A stretch of DNA of 64,000 nt, taken from the NCBI GenBank assembly GCA_036322855.1, contig AP027924.1, positions 310,001 through 374,000 of the forward strand. The letters are read 5' to 3'. Made by a program: the position numbers and the translations under genes. The notes under the pieces are model-generated. The model was not told the origin of the DNA. It did no database searches and saw only the letters and a program-made list of their open reading frames with translations. Positions 35,491-42,686 of the stretch are shown here, piece after piece (positions within the stretch are counted from its first letter, which is position 1; each line of letters begins with the position of its first letter). This stretch comes from Improbicoccus pseudotrichonymphae (GTDB taxonomy: Bacteria; Bacillota; Clostridia; Oscillospirales; Acutalibacteraceae).

Positions 35491-35521
35491 AATTTTACCT
35501 CCAAAAGTGCTGATAAGACAG

Positions 35522-35549
35522 ATTATAGCATTTTGAATTTGATTGTCAA
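35522..35549 (-). promoter_or_regulatory. exported-protein cassette promoter, copy C
   Basis: TTGACA (35549-35544) and TATAAT (35527-35522) on the minus strand, 16-base spacer, short 5' UTR like copy A. Confidence 0.85.
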
Positions 35550-35585
35550 ACATAAATTATGCGAAGCATTTTAAATGCGACACTA

Positions 35586-35670
35586 TTTAGCGGCGAATTT
35601 GTCTCCGCAGGAGACAACTTAGAGCCGCATGTTTCTTTGGGTGTATCCCCGTTTCTTCTATTAGATTCCT
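35586..35670. repeat. structured repeat upstream of cassette C
   Basis: An outer stem GCGGC (35590-35594) with GCCGC (35624-35628) encloses the perfect hairpin 35599-35606/35610-35617. It is the second copy of the block at 33597-33680. Confidence 0.6.
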
Positions 35671-35789
35671 CCCTAAACTTCGTCTTTTCTAAAGATTAAA
35701 AATCAAAAAAATCCTCACATACACAAAGTATGTTCCGGTGTTTTTTTATTTATTTTTAAAAATACTCGTTTGGAAGAAATCTAAAGAAA
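35659..35789. repeat. second copy of the 138-bp inverted-end segment, opposite orientation
   Basis: It contains the hairpin of 21533-21572 read on the other strand (CCTCACATAC..GTATGTTCCGG, 35713-35738), flanked by A and T runs, and ends in ATCTAAAGAAA at 35779-35789. It separates the divergent cassettes C and D and would stop transcripts from either side. Confidence 0.6.
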
Positions 35790-35897
35790 TGTCTAAAGAA
35801 ATGGGTGAAAGAGAAATAAGCTTTATAAAATATTTAATAAATACTTAGAGATAAAAATTTATAAATATATCTTTTCAAAATTTTTCGTGTTATTTGT

Positions 35898-35925
35898 TTG
35901 ACAGCAAAATTCAAAATGCTATAAT
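35898..35925 (+). promoter_or_regulatory. exported-protein cassette promoter, copy D
   Basis: TTGACA (35898-35903) and TATAAT (35920-35925), 16-base spacer. About 90 bases upstream of it match copy A nearly base for base. A 5' UTR hairpin (ATCAGTG/CGCTGAT) follows. Confidence 0.85.
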
Positions 35926-36005
35926 CAATTTATCAGTGTTTTCGCTGATTTATATTTTAAGGTCTGGAGGTAAAATTTACGAAAAATAGACTCATCAAAT
36001 CTCTC

Positions 36006-36050
36006 ATGAATTCTCTCAATTCGAGAGAGATTCAGGGTGATTTTTTATGA
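36006..36050 (+). CDS. leader ORF of cassette copy D
   Basis: A 14-residue frame MNSLNSREIQGDFL whose TGA (36048-36050) overlaps the ATG of gene D (ATGA). The longer leader start seen in B and C is ACG here (35979), so only the internal ATG remains. Confidence 0.5.
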   Translation: MNSLNSREIQGDFL

Positions 36051-36511
36051 AAAAGAAGACAATGAAGATTAGTAAAAATAATAAGATAATTTCTTCTATT
36101 TTGGTTGTTGCTATGTGTTGTCAGCTACTTGTTGGAGCTAATAAGCCTAAATCTTATTCATTTGGTGTTGAAAAGTTAGATGGTAATTATGAAGTTACAA
36201 AAGAAGATTTGGATAGAATTAAAAGTAAAGCTTCATCAAAGGATTTTGAAAAATTGTATGGTAGTTATGAAGTTACAAAAGAAGATTTGGGTGGAATTAA
36301 AAGTAAAGCTCCATCAAAGATGGAAAAAATAGATGATTTTGTGGCTTATTTTGTGGCTTATGTGGTTTATTTTGCGGTTTATGTTGTGGCTAGTATTGTG
36401 ATTGAAGTTGTGTTTGAAGTTGTGTTTGAAGTTGTATTAGCATCAACACGTCTTGTAATTACTGCTTTAATAAGAAAATTTAGGGAAATTGGAAGAATGC
36501 TTTTTAGTTAA
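36047..36511 (+). CDS. exported cassette protein D, 154 aa
   Basis: Shared signal peptide (ISKNNKIISSILVVAMCCQLLVGA), then two copies of a 24-residue repeat (KLDGNYEVTKEDLDRIKSKAS and KLYGSYEVTKEDLGGIKSKAP), then a long hydrophobic stretch with aromatic-rich VAYFVAYVVYFAVYVV and VFEVVFEVV, and a basic tail. Protein A is its broken relative. The function is unknown; it is probably membrane-inserted after export. It is followed 33 bases later by an M15 peptidase gene on the same strand. Confidence 0.7.
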   Translation: MKKKTMKISKNNKIISSILVVAMCCQLLVGANKPKSYSFGVEKLDGNYEVTKEDLDRIKSKASSKDFEKLYGSYEVTKEDLGGIKSKAPSKMEKIDDFVAYFVAYVVYFAVYVVASIVIEVVFEVVFEVVLASTRLVITALIRKFREIGRMLFS

Positions 36512-36544
36512 ATTAAATTCAAAATTGGAGATATAAAATAGACT

Positions 36545-37267
36545 ATGAAAATTGTAAGTAAATTCAAGCTTAGAAACGTTTTTTTGTGTATTACAGCTTT
36601 GGTCTTAATGTTCTTTTTGTTCAATATAACCACAGTAAACTCTTCTTTTGGAGAAGGATTTTCATGCGAAGAAGTTACTAAAGAATTTGAAAACAAAATG
36701 AACCAAAATGAAACATTTAGAAATAATGAGCACATAAGGTGTTCGGATTTAAAAATTGTAAAATTCAAAAGGTTTGGTTATGACGGCGAAACGCACTATG
36801 GAGAAATAGTTGTCAACGCAGAAATTGCAGAAGAAGTTTTAGAAATCTTGAGTGAATTATATGAAGCGAAGTATTACATCGATACAATTTCATGTTTTGA
36901 ATTCAGAAACATAGCAGATACAGACGTTTTGTCCCAACACGCTTTTGGCAAAGCAATAGATATAAATGACTTCCAAAATCCTTGTTTTATAATCGACGAA
37001 AAAACAGGTAAAGTTATCAAAACCATACCCGCAAACCTTGAAAGGTATTCTGATAGAAATTTGGGAGAAGTTGGCATTATAAAACCGCATGATGCATGTT
37101 ATGACGCATTCAAAAAACGCGACTGGGAATGGGGTGGAGAATGGACTCATCCTATAGATTATATGCATTTTCAAAAGCATGCTTGGAATGCACCAAAACC
37201 TGAACCTAAGTACAAAAAAACAACCGGTGGTCAGGACTCAAAAATTAATGAGCAGAAGCCTAATTAG
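36545..37267 (+). CDS. exported M15-family peptidase (D,D- or L,D-carboxypeptidase like)
   Basis: A 240-residue protein with an N-terminal membrane anchor/signal (VFLCITALVLMFFLFNIT) and a zinc peptidase domain: SQHAFGKAIDIN supplies His and Asp ligands, and WTHPIDYMHFQ the third His. It matches the peptidase_M15_4 group that trims peptidoglycan peptides. The tail is lysine-rich. It overlaps the convergent nusB by 8 bases. A wall-trimming role fits the murG-pda genes next door. Confidence 0.85.
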   Translation: MKIVSKFKLRNVFLCITALVLMFFLFNITTVNSSFGEGFSCEEVTKEFENKMNQNETFRNNEHIRCSDLKIVKFKRFGYDGETHYGEIVVNAEIAEEVLEILSELYEAKYYIDTISCFEFRNIADTDVLSQHAFGKAIDINDFQNPCFIIDEKTGKVIKTIPANLERYSDRNLGEVGIIKPHDACYDAFKKRDWEWGGEWTHPIDYMHFQKHAWNAPKPEPKYKKTTGGQDSKINEQKPN

Positions 37268-37664
37268 ATTTTCCCAAATTATTATTTTTTTCGATACTTG
37301 AAAGTACAGCATTCACGTAGGCAGACTCGTCTGTAGATGAATATTTTTTAGATATATTAACGGCTTCGCTAACACAGATGCCGATCGGAGTTAGTTTGCT
37401 GAAAACAATTTCGTAAATAGCTGAACGCAAAACAGCCAAGGTTACTCTAGATATTCTTGAAAATTTTCGATTTCTTGTGTTGTTTTCTATAATATTGTCG
37501 ATTTCTTTTAGGTTACAAATAACACCTTTAAATGTCTCGATAATAAAGTCAACGTTTTCCTCCCCGATATTGAATTCATCAATTTCTCTGACGGCACCTT
37601 CTTTATTAAAATCATAAGAAAATAATAACTCAAAAATCCTATACCTGGCCTTGGTCCTATTCAT
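37260..37664 (-). CDS. nusB: transcription antitermination factor NusB
   Basis: A 134-residue all-helical protein. Family blocks are ARYRIFELLFSYDF at the N-terminus, ISRVTLAVLRSAIYEI, and TPIGICVSEAVNISKKYSSTDESAYVNAVL. It acts in rRNA antitermination with NusE/S10. ATG behind GGTG. Confidence 0.94.
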   Translation of the reverse strand: MNRTKARYRIFELLFSYDFNKEGAVREIDEFNIGEENVDFIIETFKGVICNLKEIDNIIENNTRNRKFSRISRVTLAVLRSAIYEIVFSKLTPIGICVSEAVNISKKYSSTDESAYVNAVLSSIEKNNNLGKSN

Positions 37665-37718
37665 GATTCACCATTTTATAATTAATAAATTTGTTTTTGC
37701 ATTATAAAACACAAAATT

Positions 37719-38426
37719 CTAAGTTACCAATACATTGGCAATTTTTAAGTCGTTTAGGTTTGTTATTTTTATATTCGAAAACTCGCCTATAACTATCTTA
37801 ACGGGATGATTATTCAAGGAAAAAATTTTACAAGCGTCCGTGAGAGATTTTTTATCTTCATCGCTCAAATTAGAATAAAATTCTTTAAGCTTTCCCATAT
37901 TAAAACTCTGTGGGGTTTGCCCTAAAAACATAAATTCTCTCTCGGGTACTTCTTCGATCATCGTTTTGTCTTTATTTGATCTTATAACCGTATCATATGA
38001 ACTAACAACCGTGTCACAAGCATCAAATTCTTGAGCAGCTTTTATATTTTCTTCAATAATTCTTAATGCCACAAAAGGTCTGACGGCATCATGTGTTACT
38101 ATTATATTTTTTGCATCTTTACACTTCGGGAAATCTTTCTCTATGGCGTCTATTATGTTCATAATCGTAAGATTTCTATCTTTTCCGCCATTTACCAAAA
38201 CAATTTTTTTATTTTCTAAATTAAATTTTTTTAAAATATCTTTTAAATAAAGTTTCCAATCTTTATGTATCCCCACATAAATGTAATCAAAATCAGAACA
38301 CACCAAAAATTTTTCAATAGTGTGGATTATTATTGGTTTCTCGGCCAGACACATGAACTGCTTTGGAATATCCGTAAGACCCATACGTAAACCAAGACCA
38401 CCAGCAACAATTGCGGCAAAAATCAT
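37719..38426 (-). CDS. tarI: ribitol-5-phosphate cytidylyltransferase, TarI type
   Basis: A 235-residue nucleotidyltransferase of the IspD/TarI family. TarI-type features are the N-terminus IFAAIVAGGLGLRMG with PKQF, KPIIIHTIEKF, VNGGKDRNLTIMNII, VTHDAVRPF, FLGQTPQSFN and DACKIFSLNNHPVKIV. It would form CDP-ribitol from CTP and ribitol-5-phosphate made by TarJ. An IspD role cannot be fully excluded because dxs is present, but the closeness to TarI (LTDACKI, KITNLNDLKIAN) and the presence of tarJ favour TarI. AAGGAG precedes ATG. Confidence 0.85.
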   Translation of the reverse strand: MIFAAIVAGGLGLRMGLTDIPKQFMCLAEKPIIIHTIEKFLVCSDFDYIYVGIHKDWKLYLKDILKKFNLENKKIVLVNGGKDRNLTIMNIIDAIEKDFPKCKDAKNIIVTHDAVRPFVALRIIEENIKAAQEFDACDTVVSSYDTVIRSNKDKTMIEEVPEREFMFLGQTPQSFNMGKLKEFYSNLSDEDKKSLTDACKIFSLNNHPVKIVIGEFSNIKITNLNDLKIANVLVT

Positions 38427-38471
38427 AAACGACTCCTTTTATTGCTATTTGATGACTACTATGACACAAAA

Positions 38472-39599
38472 TTAACCTCTATCGAGAACAATTCTCGTTT
38501 TTTTAGAATAAAATTTCAATATCTCGTGAATTTTTTCATTCGTGTTTGTCGTTGAAATTTTTTTTAAATTTTCAGCATATCTTTTCCTAATATTTTTATC
38601 ATTCAAAATTTCATTTATCTTGGATTTTAAATTTTCCATCGTAAGATTTTTTTCTTCTATCATCGTCGCTGCATCTGATTCAGATAAAAACAATGCATTG
38701 AAATACTGGTGATTATTAGCCACATTTGGAGATGGTATCAGTATTGCCGGTTTTCTTAAAGAAATTATTTCGCTTATTGTCATAGATCCTGATCTACATA
38801 TAATGACATCTGCTGCAGCCATGCATATATCCATGTCATAGATATATTCTCTTATCAGAAATTTACTTAAATTTTCAATTTTATCTAAATTTTTAAAAAT
38901 TTTTTTGCCGTTTCTACCGTAGGCATGAATATGAAAAAATATTCCTTCTTTTATTATTTTTAAAATCACGCTGTTTATAGCGCCAGACCCCAAACTGCCG
39001 CCAAAAGAAAGTACTATTTTTTTATTTATTAAATTCTTTCCGTATTTTTCGTTTATCATCTTAATCGCTTGGTTTTTTTCTAAAAAAGTAGATTTCAGTG
39101 GATTTCCTACTAACTCAACCTTTTCCTTTGGTAAACATTCTTTAATATCGGGCATGGCGAGCATTATTTTTGAGGCTTTTTTCGCCAGAAGCTTTGTTGT
39201 TAATCCCGGAATTGAATTTTGCTCGTGGATAACAAACGGTATATTCATCTTATATGCCCTTCTCAAAAACGGCCCGCAAACATAACCGCCCGTCCCCATA
39301 CATATATCCGGATTAAAATCTTTTAAAATTTTTTTGGACTCCATATCGGAAATTAATATTTTTAAACAAGAAATTAAATTTTTATAGGTTGCTCTTAAAG
39401 AGAATTTTCTTAAAAAACCTGATACGTTTATGGATTTAAAATCTACTTTGGCTTTTTTTGATAATTCTTTTTCCAGACCATTTTTAGACCCAATATAAAG
39501 AATTTGAGAATCGGGTTCGATTTTTTTTAAATATGACGCCATATTAAGTGCCGGATTAATATGCCCCGAAGTTCCGCCACCCACAAAAATAATTCTCAA
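38472..39599 (-). CDS. murG: MurG glycosyltransferase (lipid II synthesis)
   Basis: A 375-residue peripheral membrane enzyme that adds GlcNAc to lipid I. It shows GGGTSGHINPAL at the N-terminus, MGTGGYVCGPFL, HEQNSIPG, SFGGSLGS and the UDP-GlcNAc motif RSGSMTISEI. TTG start with GGAGG 5 bases upstream. The organism thus builds a peptidoglycan wall. Confidence 0.95.
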   Translation of the reverse strand: MRIIFVGGGTSGHINPALNMASYLKKIEPDSQILYIGSKNGLEKELSKKAKVDFKSINVSGFLRKFSLRATYKNLISCLKILISDMESKKILKDFNPDICMGTGGYVCGPFLRRAYKMNIPFVIHEQNSIPGLTTKLLAKKASKIMLAMPDIKECLPKEKVELVGNPLKSTFLEKNQAIKMINEKYGKNLINKKIVLSFGGSLGSGAINSVILKIIKEGIFFHIHAYGRNGKKIFKNLDKIENLSKFLIREYIYDMDICMAAADVIICRSGSMTISEIISLRKPAILIPSPNVANNHQYFNALFLSESDAATMIEEKNLTMENLKSKINEILNDKNIRKRYAENLKKISTTNTNEKIHEILKFYSKKTRIVLDRG

Positions 39600-39631
39600 A
39601 ATAACCTCCGTTTAAATGGTCTTAATACTTT

Positions 39632-40405
39632 TTATTGGTTTTCTTCCGTATTTTCAAGTACCTGTGCGCCATCGTGCGAGACTTTATATCCTTCTTTGTA
39701 CAAAAGATCCGAAAGTTTCACTATTTTATATCCTTTGCCTCGAATTAATATTATTATTTTGCTCAAAGATTCCACGGTATGTTTTCCACCATTATGAAAT
39801 AAAATGATTGAACCTGGTTCTATTTTTTTATTTATTATTTTTATCATCTGTTCGGGTGTTCTATTTTTCCAATCTAAGCTATCTACGTTCCATTGTATAC
39901 ACAACATACCTAACTTGCTCAATATTTCGATTACAGCATTATTATAATGTCCATACGGAGCTCTAAAATATTTTGGAAATTCCCCGGTTATATTTTTTAT
40001 TTTCATATTGCATTCTTTAATTTCTCTTTCAATTTCTTCATTATTCAAATTAGACATATGAGGATGAGTATTGGAGTGATTGGCGATATCATGTCCATCA
40101 TCAAATATGCATTTTACAGACTCCGGGTACTTATCTACCCATTGTCCTACTAAAAAAAACGTAGTTTTTACATTAAACTCTTTTAAAATTTTCAATAAAT
40201 CAGCCGTCTGCTCATTTCCCCACGCGGCATCAAAAGAAATACTTACTTTTTTTTCTTTTGTATCTACTCTATATATAGGTAATTTTTTACTTTTTTTAGC
40301 ATGGGTAAACATCACATTCATAGAAAAAAATGTTAAAAATGCAGAAAGAAGAAAAGACGCCAGAATGAAAACGATTCTCTTTTTGGTTAAAATAAAAACT
40401 TTCAA
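39632..40405 (-). CDS. membrane-anchored polysaccharide deacetylase, PdaB-like
   Basis: A protein of 257 residues: N-terminal membrane anchor, then a NodB domain with VSISFDAAWGNEQT (the DAAW variant of the usual DDGP), ANHSNTHPHMS (His-x3-His metal site) and FRAPYGHYN, ending with GSIILFHNG. The variant motif is typical of the PdaB/YlxY group of spore formers, which acts on spore cortex or wall glycans. TTG at 40405 lies 5 bases behind AGGTGG; GTG at 40414 falls inside it. Confidence 0.85.
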   Translation of the reverse strand: MKVFILTKKRIVFILASFLLSAFLTFFSMNVMFTHAKKSKKLPIYRVDTKEKKVSISFDAAWGNEQTADLLKILKEFNVKTTFFLVGQWVDKYPESVKCIFDDGHDIANHSNTHPHMSNLNNEEIEREIKECNMKIKNITGEFPKYFRAPYGHYNNAVIEILSKLGMLCIQWNVDSLDWKNRTPEQMIKIINKKIEPGSIILFHNGGKHTVESLSKIIILIRGKGYKIVKLSDLLYKEGYKVSHDGAQVLENTEENQ

Positions 40406-40534
40406 AATTGCCACCTATCTTTAAACAGAATTACGTCCGTTTAAAAATAAGTACTATTGTGTTCGAACAATTATTACTTTTTAAATTTTTATGATATTTT
40501 TGTGTTTTGAAAATTTGAAAATAAATCTCTCGCG

Positions 40535-40595
40535 TAGATAAACTAAAAAACAAATTACTTAAAGTACTCTTCCGCTTATCTACAGAAAAGAAATC
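40535..40595. other. intergenic inverted repeat
   Basis: The arms GTAGATAA and TTATCTAC, about 35 bases apart, lie between the deacetylase and the precursor gene. They could end transcription of the precursor (minus strand), though no clear T run follows. Confidence 0.3.
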
Positions 40596-40619
40596 TTTAA
40601 TAAAATACTATTTAAGTTT

Positions 40620-41084
40620 TCAGAATCCAAGAATTATACATGTGCTTTTAGTTTCGATTTCTTTTTTTCTATAATCCTCCTTATTTTCTTTGCCCTCCAT
40701 ATATCCACCACCTATTCCTGCATAAACACAAAATATCAATCCATAACCTTGTTCTACTATTAAATTTTCCGAATTTTTTCCAGTTACTAAAGATGTTCCT
40801 GCACCGGCCCCAACACAAATACCAAGCACTCCTCCGCTTATATCATCCAAAATTTCTTTATTTGATTTTGTTTCTTTTTCGAATTTTTCAAAATCTTCAA
40901 TTTTCAGTTTTTCTCCAATGGCCTTGGAAGCAAGAGGAATTATTTTTCCCATGACTTGCTTCTTTTTTTCTTCCGTTAACTTTTCTCCAGGCTTTATGGT
41001 TTCGGAGTTAATTTTCATTATTTTTTCTCTTAATGTGGAATCGGAAGCCAAACGTTCATAAAATTTTTTCAAATTATTTTTCAT
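40620..41084 (-). CDS. Nif11-like RiPP precursor with double-glycine leader, 154 aa
   Basis: The leader half resembles Nif11-type leaders: FYERLASDSTLREKI, LASKAIGEKLKIEDFEKF, and the end ILDDISGG (Gly84-Gly85), where C39-type transporters usually cut. The core of about 69 residues has two Gly-rich hydrophobic stretches (VLGICVGAGAGTSLVTG and LIFCVYAGIGGGY) and three Cys (90, 119, 149), with a charged linker and the tail STCIILGF. ATG at 41084 overlaps the stop of the radical SAM gene (TGATG), so it is coupled to its likely maturase. No transporter or immunity gene is adjacent. Product class is unknown; a bacteriocin-like or membrane-active peptide is possible. Confidence 0.7.
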   Translation of the reverse strand: MKNNLKKFYERLASDSTLREKIMKINSETIKPGEKLTEEKKKQVMGKIIPLASKAIGEKLKIEDFEKFEKETKSNKEILDDISGGVLGICVGAGAGTSLVTGKNSENLIVEQGYGLIFCVYAGIGGGYMEGKENKEDYRKKEIETKSTCIILGF

Positions 41085-42472
41085 CAAAAAACACCTCTTG
41101 TCAAAAAAGACAAACTTTTACTTCTTATTATTTTCTCTATCTTGGCCAAATATTCACCTTCAAAAAAAGAACACATTTGCGGATCATGACTTAGATAATT
41201 GCCACCTTCAAATATAGCACTCGCTCTGCAACCGCCATTACATAAATTCCGATTTTTGCAAATAAAACATTTAGGATTTTTATCCATAAATTCTTTTACA
41301 GTTAAATTCGAAACTTGAGAATAAGTTGAATTATTTAAAATATCTTTTAAATTGTTATGAATTTTGGATTTATACTCGAATTTATTTGAATCCAGTATAG
41401 AACACGGTAAAACCTCACCTCTGGAATTTAAATACAAAATATTCTTGGCATGTTCGCAAACATATGAATTCTCTTTTATTTTCTTAATCAAGGGGACACT
41501 TATTGTTCTGTTATTTGTATCATAATAAAAAACTCCTCCGAGTTGTAAATTTATACCGGTCCCTTTTTTTAAAAAGTATGGAATATATTCAATGAATAAA
41601 TCGTAAATCTCTTTATTTGAAATTCCGTATTTCTCGGAATAATTGACCCAATTCCCAGTATTGACGGCTTTATTTACTTTAATGTAAGTCACACCTAAAT
41701 TTTTCAAAAAATCTATAGTTTTTTTTATCGCACCGGCATTAATTCTGTGAATGCAAACTTCGCACGATATTTTAAAGCCATTTTTGTGCAATAATTTAAT
41801 GGATTCAATTACTTTTTTTTCAGTTCCCTTAATTCCCCGAAGCCAATCGTGATAACCACAACCATCAAAGCTCAGAGAAAATTCAGGATAGATATTTCTT
41901 AATTTTAAATTTTTAATAATATTTTCATTAAGATTAAAACCATTGGTATAAATTTTTTTTATACGTATATCATTTCTGATTATCTCGTCTACAATTTCCC
42001 AAAAATCAGGTCTTACAAAAGGTTCTCCTCCGGTAATTGAAATTTTTTTAATTCCACATTGGGCAATTTGGAATATTATTTTTTTACATTCTTCGAATGT
42101 TATGTCATCATTTGCCGTCTTTTTGGAAGCATTCATGTAACAATGTTTACATCTTAAATTACAATTTTTAGTTATGGACCAATGAACCATATCTATAAAA
42201 TTACAGTCATAATTTTTATATTTTTGACAGTAGTTACTTATTTTATTTTTTAAACTAGGGTACACAATTTTGTTTTTTATTAGTTTGTTTAAAATCTCTC
42301 TATGTTGATTTAATACAAAAACACTGTTAAAATCTATGTTGTTAACACAGAAAGTAAGTGTTTGAAATACGACGTCTTGTATTTTTTCGTTCTCACCTGT
42401 TTGCAAATTTATAAGACATTTGTTGTTTTTCCAGCTTCTTAATTCATATTTTTCATCAATAGCATATTTCAT
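41084..42472 (-). CDS. radical SAM/SPASM peptide maturase
   Basis: A 462-residue enzyme. Residues about 1-80 look like a PqqD-type RRE for leader binding. The radical SAM core has CNLRCKHCY (C-x3-C-x2-C) and ITGGEPFVRPDF. A C-terminal SPASM domain carries further Fe-S cysteines (VCEHA, LPCSIL, CFICKNRNLCNGGCRASA and a final PQMC). Such enzymes install thioether, C-C or epimerised residues in ribosomal peptides. ATG at 42472 is 8 bases behind GGAG. It is coupled to the Nif11-like precursor and divergent from the AAA+ gene. Confidence 0.88.
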   Translation of the reverse strand: MKYAIDEKYELRSWKNNKCLINLQTGENEKIQDVVFQTLTFCVNNIDFNSVFVLNQHREILNKLIKNKIVYPSLKNKISNYCQKYKNYDCNFIDMVHWSITKNCNLRCKHCYMNASKKTANDDITFEECKKIIFQIAQCGIKKISITGGEPFVRPDFWEIVDEIIRNDIRIKKIYTNGFNLNENIIKNLKLRNIYPEFSLSFDGCGYHDWLRGIKGTEKKVIESIKLLHKNGFKISCEVCIHRINAGAIKKTIDFLKNLGVTYIKVNKAVNTGNWVNYSEKYGISNKEIYDLFIEYIPYFLKKGTGINLQLGGVFYYDTNNRTISVPLIKKIKENSYVCEHAKNILYLNSRGEVLPCSILDSNKFEYKSKIHNNLKDILNNSTYSQVSNLTVKEFMDKNPKCFICKNRNLCNGGCRASAIFEGGNYLSHDPQMCSFFEGEYLAKIEKIIRSKSLSFLTRGVF

Positions 42473-42686
42473 CGTCAATACTCCAAATTTGAATTTATTT
42501 TTATTTTCAAATATTATTTTTGTAGATATATAATAAAAAATTTAGTCTATTTATTTAGAAAATGTTCATTTTTAATAAAATAAAATTTGACTTATATACC
42601 ATGAAATGTTAAAATTCGGAAATCTGATGATACTCACAAAAAACTTAAAAATTTATAATATTTTCTTTTTTAGGATGTGCAAATAT

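Noticed and set aside
35419..35553. Start of exported protein C at 35553
   Set aside because: That start overlaps the promoter, so the codons before 35490 would not be transcribed.
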